60,000 bases of DNA from Antedon mediterranea (taxonomy: Eukaryota; Echinodermata; Crinoidea; Comatulida; Antedonidae): the NCBI RefSeq assembly GCF_964355755.1, contig NC_092674.1, positions 8,439,001-8,499,000 of the forward strand, given 5' to 3'. Below, piece by piece: positions 48,001 to 57,000 of the stretch. The translations under genes and the position numbers were made by a program. Every line of letters starts with the position of its first letter. The stretch's first letter is position 1. The notes under the pieces are model-generated. The model did no database searches. It was not told the DNA's origin and worked only from the letters and a program-made list of their open reading frames with translations.

Positions 48001-51000
48001 ATGATCGGTTCGCGTAAATTCGATCGTATTATATATATTTTTTATTTGGATAGAAAGAGTTACTATTCACTGCATTGTGTGTGTTCTAAGCCGTGACGTA
48101 GGCTACGCTTCATCGGTGTTTTTCAGGCACCATAATTTCAGGGTTTATAACTATAATAATAATAATAACACTAATAATAATAATAATAAGATTTTTATAG
48201 CGCACATACCACTCCAGAGTATTATTATTTAAAAATAAAAAAGAAATAAATCATTTTTACACGAGAAACTGTACTTTATCCGTCATATCTGTTGTTAACA
48301 TTCATTCATGTAGATTGTTCCTTATATTACTTGAATTTGTTGCTAAGACTATTTTAAGTTCTGAACACACTAAACGTCTCTTTGAAATGTAGGAGGTAGG
48401 CCAATATCAAAGCAAAAATTGCTACTCGTATATTTTCTTTGCGTCTGAAACCGGATGAATATTACCGTAGGCCTATGTGTACAGCGCATTGTTCCATGGT
48501 CTAAGGCCGCGCCTAGATCGTGTTATGGAATTAATAATTTATCCTGTTGCGTTCCCGGATGTTCTCATATTGTATGAACACCCTCTGATATTTATATTAA
48601 CTGTGTGACCCTGTTTATAAAAGCATTTAACATTAAATTACAAAAACAAATGTAACTCCTGGACTTTAATACCGGAAAGAACTTCGTCGTTCAAAACGGT
48701 TGCTATATAATGATTACTGTTCAAAAGCCATACATTTATTCAGAACTATGCTGTTATCGACTTATGAAAACTGTACGTGACTACGTCCTGAGATTGTGAT
48801 AGCATTTTACCACACGGCTTCTATAATTTACCATGCATCACGTTACGTCCTTATTGAGAGTTTTCAAGAGCATTGTTTACATTCTTATAATTCTATAGAA
48901 AATGAAATTATGAATTTCTAATTGACACATAAGGCCGTAATTATATTAATGATTTCAGAACCTATATTTTTATTACTACTACTTTTTATTTGTCATTACA
49001 GATGTACCGGGCACCTCAAAAACAGGGTGCGCCCGCAGTCAATCCCAGATACATTATGTTCCCCACGGATCCTGGCAGACAATCTGCGTATGAACACGCA
49101 GTAAGTCAGACAGACGCGCTAAGTTCAATCAAGATATCAGACGCCCGGAGTCTTGCGCAATGTGTGCCACGAATTTCCAATAACGAAACGCCGTCTGCAG
49201 ATGCTCGTCGGCCTACTGTCCGTTCAGCTAGTGAGCAGCCTTTAGATTTGTCAGTTAAACGACCTAGAGTGGCAGAAAAGGGCTTTGGCATGCGATATTA
49301 TGTCAATGAACAAGGGCGGCTGGTTGATTCGGAAGCCTTTCGACAAAGAAGTGTTGTTAATCATCCTCGTGATAGTCGTAGAGAACTGCTCGCTAGTGAG
49401 TCTGCTGCGCGGTTGGAAGCTATTCAAGCGCAAAAAGCATGGATGTCGATGTTGAAACATCGACAGAACGAGGGACGGCGGGTAAATTATCTAGAACACG
49501 ATGCCGCTAAGAAAGGCCGTCTTGCGCCTCCCGTGTATAACCACCAGCCACCGATTAGCAGTGAACACAGCAGAGGTGAAACGGCACTTAAAACATTTTT
49601 ATCTACAAGCGGAAGTAGTAATGCTAAAATGATGTATAAAAAAAATAAAGATATTGCCAAATATGATATAAACAGTCAATCACTAAAGTTAGAGCAACAT
49701 CGCCAATATGCAATGAAACGGCCATACCAGGCGATGGAACCACGAGAAACTGCGAAAATCAAAGAATTTCATCCTGTACGAATTGCTTTAGTAGCACCAC
49801 GAAAGAAAGAGAGTAATGAAAAACGGAGACTGGTTGTCCAAGATCGACCAGATGAACTTAGAATTCGGAAAACGCAAGATCGGTTGGAAGACGCTAGAAT
49901 TCGGAAAACGTGCCAATCTGAGATGGTCCGTGGCCGTACTTTTTTTCCTCCTGTAATGTCTGTAAACGATGTGCTTAATCAATTACCGGAAGCTTACAAA
50001 ACAACGGCAGCACAGACGCAAGCGGTTCTTCTTCAGAATTTTTACGCCAGGGCTACGGCAGATCCTGCTGCATTCGGACTCATTCACAATTCAATGGCCG
50101 CAGGTAAAAAGATAAACAAACTATTAAAATCGTTGAATAATGAGACATCAGCAAGGCCTGAACCTGCTAAATTTTGTGTTGCGTCACGTGGTGGATTAAA
50201 GGGCATACGTCGTCAACAAATGGAAGACCTCAGACGAACAAGTGTAAGCGATACGGATGGCATTAATGATCAAGAGATCGAAAGAACACTCAAAGACACA
50301 CCAGAAAGAGCTGTATTAACGTCTAGTTCAAATGCGTTGTATTTTAAACACCTGGCACGTGAGAGATATGTTAAAGAACGACGTCAATCGCTATCTCAGA
50401 CTCCAAAAGTTGGCAGAGTCAGCACATCTACTAATACTAACTGTTCAAAATCTGAAACACGAGTGCCAAATAGTTCGAACGCTAGGGAAAATCGCTATCA
50501 GGTGGTTATAAATAAGAAACATCAACCAATCAAATTAAGCGTTACTCCGCCAGCATCCAATCAAATCCCGTCAAAAACTGTTAGTGCAAAGAATTTGAGT
50601 GTGTCAACGGTAACTCATCAAAGTATACAACCAGCGCCACCGTCAATTATTCCAAAGCGAATGGCAGAGAAACGAATACGGCATGGTGTACATAACAGAC
50701 ATCGTGAGGATACCAAAATGGTCTCACCAGAGTTTACATATTCGCCAAAAGCTGGCACAATACCGAATGCACTTCATGATTATTACTCGAACGTATTATT
50801 CGGAGGCAGTAGAACGACAGAGAGTGACCCGTTAGGTGAAATGATTCGGGCTGAACTTGACCGAAAAGGACTCCAGAAATCCGATCGGTTACTGAACAGA
50901 GAACCGTTCCATTCAGCAGAGAAAGAAGCGAGTCACACGTCTCGCGAAAAAAATAAAACCACTCATAATGATGAAAATATGAACACATCGGTTCCCGAAA

Positions 51001-54000
51001 TTGCGAGACAAGATATGTTGAAAAAGCAGTTTAAATTAAGTTGTGTAGAAACAAATGGCGATCGAACAGATCAGGAAAACAAACATGCAGAAAACCGTCG
51101 ACGTTTAAGGGAAGAATCTTTAAGAGGCTTATCTCTTGAAGGACTTCATAATCCATGTAAATTACCAACTGTAAACTCATCGCCCTTAACATCGCCTATA
51201 TCTGACCAACCTTCTCCACCCATGCCAATACTCACGCCACAACGCACAGTACACGCGGAGGAAGAAAGAGTTCGCAGCGGTGACTCGCCAATTCCAGTTT
51301 TAAAAGACGCCAGACACGAAGGCCCAAACTTTTCTATGTCTCTTAGTACTCCTTCTCGCCATGAGTTTAAAGTCATACCTGGTTCTCTGCCGAAGGAAGA
51401 GCATTTTCGTAGCAATCTTCAACATAGATTTGAGATAATGAAGCCTCATGCAACAACATCACATCCAGAAAATAAACCATCCGACGTTGCGATTCATACA
51501 AAAAGAGATTTAAAAACAGCTGAGAAAATAAAATATGGGGAGTCTGTCTCACAGGGAACTAAGGCGGCACTGCAGGAGATCTTTAAAGAAGCTGATGACC
51601 AGGTTGCAAGTTACCAAATGTATCGACAAATGCTTAATCAGAATGTGAAGGAAGAAGATCGCAGCATTTTTTCACGTTTAAATAATCTTCGTGAAGAAAA
51701 TAACGCTTCTTGCAAACCTGACTCAAAACCGCGAAAGTCAATGGACGTGATTGATTTGACAGATTCTTGTGAAGCATCTCCCTCTTCAGTTCATCATCCA
51801 GTAGACCCTCAGGACATACCTTCGCTGTCACTCGAACAACATCGTAAACATTCAACAGATCATTTAAATTCAGAAGATGGAGAAATAAAAGAAAGCAAAG
51901 ATTTACAGCAAGATACCGGATGTGAACGATTACCTCATGATTCACCGTTTCGAAAAGTCTACCGCACTGGAATGAAACACAGGGCTCTGCCTCCTACTTG
52001 CCCCAAACCGTCTTCGCCAGCTGCTGCTGATAAATTCACAGCACGTTTCTCAGATCCAAACGTTCTCAAACTGCCAAAGGAAACGGGTAAACATAATATA
52101 GTTGTAGCTAAGACCGTTTGGCCTTCAGAATCAGAACAGTTGTTGAACACGAGTGAGGTTAAAGAATTTGATGATGCCGTGGACTACTTTGGCAGGAGTG
52201 TACCAGAACATCTAGAAGATGTCACGATCCCTGCCATCCGTTTTCCACAATCTGAAGACCTGCCAGACCAAGTACTTTTAAACAGACATTCCAGAACACC
52301 ATCAGTTTCTCCAAGACGAGACGGATTGCAGATGTTAGATGTTGATCGAATGGAACAGAGACTGAAGAATCTCAGCCCAACAGTGACTACGTTGACTGGC
52401 GAGACGATTATAAAACCACCAAGGAAGAGACCTCTTGAGATTAGTCGAATTGCCAACTCTGACGGATTCGTCGCTGAGGCGAAAGCAGAGAAACATGAAG
52501 ACTTGTTGAACGAATCTGTGAGCCTTGACCGGGAAGAACGCGCTCTGAAGGTGAGTAAAACTTTCTTTTTTTTACCTAACTCCACCGCACCGACGCTAAC
52601 TAGGCTAATGACACAATTTGTATTCCCTTTACAAACCCAACACTAATGTTAGTGTGTGTAATGTTCATACTAATTATGTCTATGAATACTACTGTTTTTG
52701 TGTGTATATGTCTTTTGTAATTGTTTATCGAACACTCAATTGCTTTGAGTAACTACATGGGACACTCCTATTAAAGGGACAAGGCAATATATATGTTTTA
52801 ACTCCATACGGTCAACTCCTACACTTAATCAAGAGGACACGCTATCGGGACCCTTAATAGGGATGTCTTCAGAATTGACCTATTCTTATCTATTCATTAA
52901 TATTTATCATTTTCATGCCTCATTCTTTTTCATGTTCACTCATCTTCTGCCATTTCACTACACTAACTCTAGGAATGTGAAATTGATTGGCGTGGAGTAG
53001 TTAGTAGTACTAAGCCGGTTCCTCTAAATCGCGTAAGTACCATCGAATTGGCTAAACATTGGCTAAATTTTGAATAATACAGATATATAGTACAGTATAT
53101 AATTGAAGCATTACAAAATAATAAACGTACGGTATTAATGGTGCTGGTTGTTAACAGTTGGTACGATATGTTATGTGTGGTTGTCGGCAATTGCTTGGTC
53201 CGATGGCTGGTAAAAAACATTGGTGATTGAATTTGTCGGTCTGGTTTTTTATAGGTGTGTGGTGTTGGTAGAGGTTAGTGGTGTTTTTATAGGTTGGTGG
53301 TGTTGGTAGAAGTTTGGTGGTGTTGGTAGAGGTTGGTGGTGTTGGTAGAGCTTGGTGGTGTTGGTAGAGCTTTGTTGGTGTTGGTAGAGGTTTGGTGGTG
53401 TTGGTAGAGGTTGGTGGTGTTGGTAGAGGTTGGTGGTGTTGGTAGAGGTTCGCTGGTATTTGTAAAGGTTTGTGGTGTTGGTATGAGGTTTGGTGGTGTT
53501 TCTAGAGTTTCGGGGGTGTTCCTAGAGTTTCGGTGGTGTTCTTAGAGTTTTGGTGGTGTTCCTAGAGTTTCGGTGGTGTTCCTAGAGTTTTGGTGGTGTT
53601 CCTAGAGTTTTGGTGGTGTTCCTATATGTTTGATAGTGTTGGTAGAGGTTGATGCTTTTGGTAGCGGTTGGTGATGTTGCTCGAAGTTGGTGGCTTTGGT
53701 AGACATTTTCATTTTGTGGTCTTGGTAGACGTTGTGTGGTGTTGGTAGACGTTGTGACGTTTGCAGAGTGGTGTTGGTACCGGTTTCGTTTTTATTAATG
53801 ATATGATGACAGTAATTGTGCTTTTACTTGGAAATAGGAAATTAAAGATATTAACTTATTTCACTCTCAATTTCTTTGTTAACATTGTAATAATGCTGCT
53901 TAGTTTAAATAGCTGTACTAATAATACTAATGTACTAATATACACGGAATACTAACTTTGTATTAGTGGATTATCTCTATCACAGTTTATCTCTCTTACT

Positions 54001-57000
54001 AACAGCTGAACATATTATCTATCTATATTCAAAATTGATCTGCATATTAATCATTAGAAATTTATTCGACGCTATATTATATTGTTAAATTTAGGGCAAT
54101 ATGCCTATGCATTAACATATTCTTTTATGTCCGAGTACAATGTTATTGTTTGTGTATTCATTTGTTGTACATAATATAACGGCTCATATTAATATTTATT
54201 CCATATGTAATCTAATATTAAGAGCCAAGCAAGGCATTAGTTTCATAGTGGGGAGTGACCGCCCCCCCCCCCCCCCATTTTTGTTTGTGGAAAACAATAT
54301 CAAATAAATACCTCAAAATAGTACCCAATTTCAAAATTCTGGATCCGCCATATAATCTTATAACAATTGCTACCTCTACGTGGATTTACTTGATTCGATA
54401 CTTTGTTGTGAACCATGTCTTTATTTCTACTATGTTTTTATATTTTTATACCGTAATTTCACATGCAACAATGTGAACTTATACATAATATTTGATTTCC
54501 TGTTTCGATGTTGTGTTTTTAAATTTTCTGTTTCGATTGTATTTTGTTTACAGCGGGCTATCCTACAATTTAATCAGATGGAAGCGAAAGAGAAAGTATT
54601 TATTAGAAACCACGATAATGACACCGAGACACAGCCAGATAATGTTATACGATATGACGATGGCGATCAGAAATTACTAACAGATACAGAAGGTAGGATT
54701 AATATGGGGCGCCGTTTGCGTCATTTAAAATAATGATGCGTATTCTACAATGCATCCATAAAAATAATAGATGATGAATAAACGTTCTTGATTAAGCCAG
54801 TCAGGTGATACAATGCGAGGACCGACGACCAAACTACGTCATGTTCATTGTGCGCATGCGTATGTCACAGATTTGACCGAAGACACATGGATTGACCTGA
54901 CCTAGGTTGGTCGTTGGTCCTTAGTTGTCGCAAGTCGAAAGCTCCCAAAAATTATGTTAAATGTTTGTCAACAAGATTAATCATTCGAATTGTCGCCTGT
55001 GATTGGTCAAATTGCTTGCGTTGCGCGTAAGTACATAGTTGGATGCGTTGCGCCCTATCTAGTGTGGACATAAGTGACTGCTTATTGAGCTTAACAGTTA
55101 TTCTGCACATGTCCATATGGGTGCGTGTGCAGAATACCTTTTTTACTCGGTAGAGGCGCGTAGTCTAGTGACGAAACGAAAAGTTTATATAAAGCCTATA
55201 ATTCGCGGCCCGGATTAACCAACATTTGTTTTCTTTGTAGATAACGATGACAACGTGTTTGTAAGCAAAGAAATAGAAGCTGCAAATGACCAAGCTGACT
55301 TGGCAGTTCTGTCTAGCCGACGCACGCGTAATGCCGGTGCACGTAAGTTTGTCAAATTATGTTCGTAATTACATCGTGATTTGACTATACGCAAAACCAA
55401 AATCTATTCGCCGCAATAGACTATCCTTTTCATGATAATAAATAATAATACGTACCGGTAATATATAATAAAACAAATGGGCACTGTGATAGCTTCCGTT
55501 TAGGATTACAGCAGCAAAATTATCAGTCGATTTTATGATTTTACCTAGGAACGTTAGGGATCATCTGCGTTGTTACCAAATTCATCACAATTTAGGTCTA
55601 CCTCATTTTGTAATTTTCCGAGGAACGTTAGGGATCATCTTCGTTTGCTAACAAATGCATCACTATAGGCATATTAGGTCTATACCTCATTTTATGATTT
55701 TTATTCCCGAGAGCTGTTAGGGATCAGAAATTCAGTGCTAGATGTACCTACCTCTATTTCTAGTAAAAGTCTTTATAAAACAACTGTCCAAACATATTAT
55801 AACGGAAAAATGTTTTGTACTTCCTTTTGGTGTATTAATTCATTTCACATATTTTTTCAGGTCCTAGTAGCACACAGAAACCTTATAACAAAAACGCTCG
55901 CTACGAACTGGAGATAGAGAAAGAGCAAGCAAAATACTGGCAGCGACGACGACAACGTTCAACGTCAGTAAGCGTTAGTGAAGATGACTCACCTCCAGCT
56001 AAACGTCCACCCGGACGCCCACCTAAGACGGACCGTGAGCGTAAACTTAGCACCAATAGTACAAAAAACACAAAAACGGCGCACATTTTAAGCGAAAAAA
56101 TTAAAATGAAGTACAAAGGATGTGGACGTGGAAAGTACCCGCGCGTGCGAAAGATTTCGTTAGATTCCAGGAAAAGCCGTGATGATGACGCCGCCGCCCC
56201 GATTAATCTCCATTTGAAGTTGAAGAATGAGTACGACGCGGAGACTATTACCGAAGAAATACCGATATCAGAACGAAGGAAGTCGTCGACGTCGTCCGCT
56301 GGAAAACGTTCCATGCGCTGCGTCGTCGATCCATGCAACCCACATAAAATGAAATTTGTGGCCATATCAGGTGGCAAGAAACATAAAATGAAAACTAAAC
56401 ACCTAGAAGACGACATGTGGAGTCAAGACGGTGTAGCAGCAGAACCAGACGAGGGCGGGGTAAATAATTGCTGTTTCTTATATGTTTTTATTTCTTTATT
56501 ATGTTGTATATACTGTATTGTACCTCCAAACACTACTAAGTCCAAGACGCATTCAGTGCGTTAGACAAAGTATAGATGGCCCACAGATGGTTGTTACCCT
56601 TGGAACAAATGCGTCTAATTCTAATTAAACTTGCGGCGACTACCGTACGCAGCTTTCTTGCCGAGAAGTCATTCTTCACTCGAGTTCATATTGAGCATGC
56701 GCATAATGAATGATAGACTCGTAGTCGCGTCGCGTCGTAAAAAAATAAGACGAACCATGTCCATATATGCACTTATATTTTTATAAAACCATACATTTAC
56801 CCATCGTTTGTTTTGTGTTTTAACCAGTAAATCAGCCTTTAAAAAAGTAATACTTTTAAAATCTTTTTTTAACATAGGAATTCGACGAAGAAAGTGACTT
56901 CATCAAATGTGAGACGGAATCGCTCGAGTTCGAGCGTCCTGAACCTCCGCCAGGTAAGATGAATAGGACTATAATATCGATAAATACTAAACAATTTTGG

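Larger units (their letters stand above)
43440..49001 (+). other. BCOR: BCOR intron before the giant exon
   Basis: Phase 0. Holds two minisatellites (44420 and 47630), a poly-C tract (45930-45945) and LINE tails on the minus strand. A phase-0 cassette exon could be hidden but none stands out. Confidence 0.65.

Noticed and set aside
48990-49001. TTG-initiated start of the long frame at 48990.
   Set aside because: Those 12 bases are the splice acceptor region of the intron; the exon begins at 49002.
49106-52585. Several minus-strand frames of 60-130 codons opposite the giant exon.
   Set aside because: Shadow frames of a coding exon, without motifs of their own.
52551-52646. Continuation of the long frame past 52550.
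   Set aside because: Homology to BCOR ends exactly at the GTGAGT donor; the tail is hydrophobic and low-complexity intron.
56460-56564. A separate 152-residue protein at 56106-56564.
   Set aside because: It is the second half of an internal BCOR exon plus intron read-through; the frame is open upstream to the acceptor at 55860.
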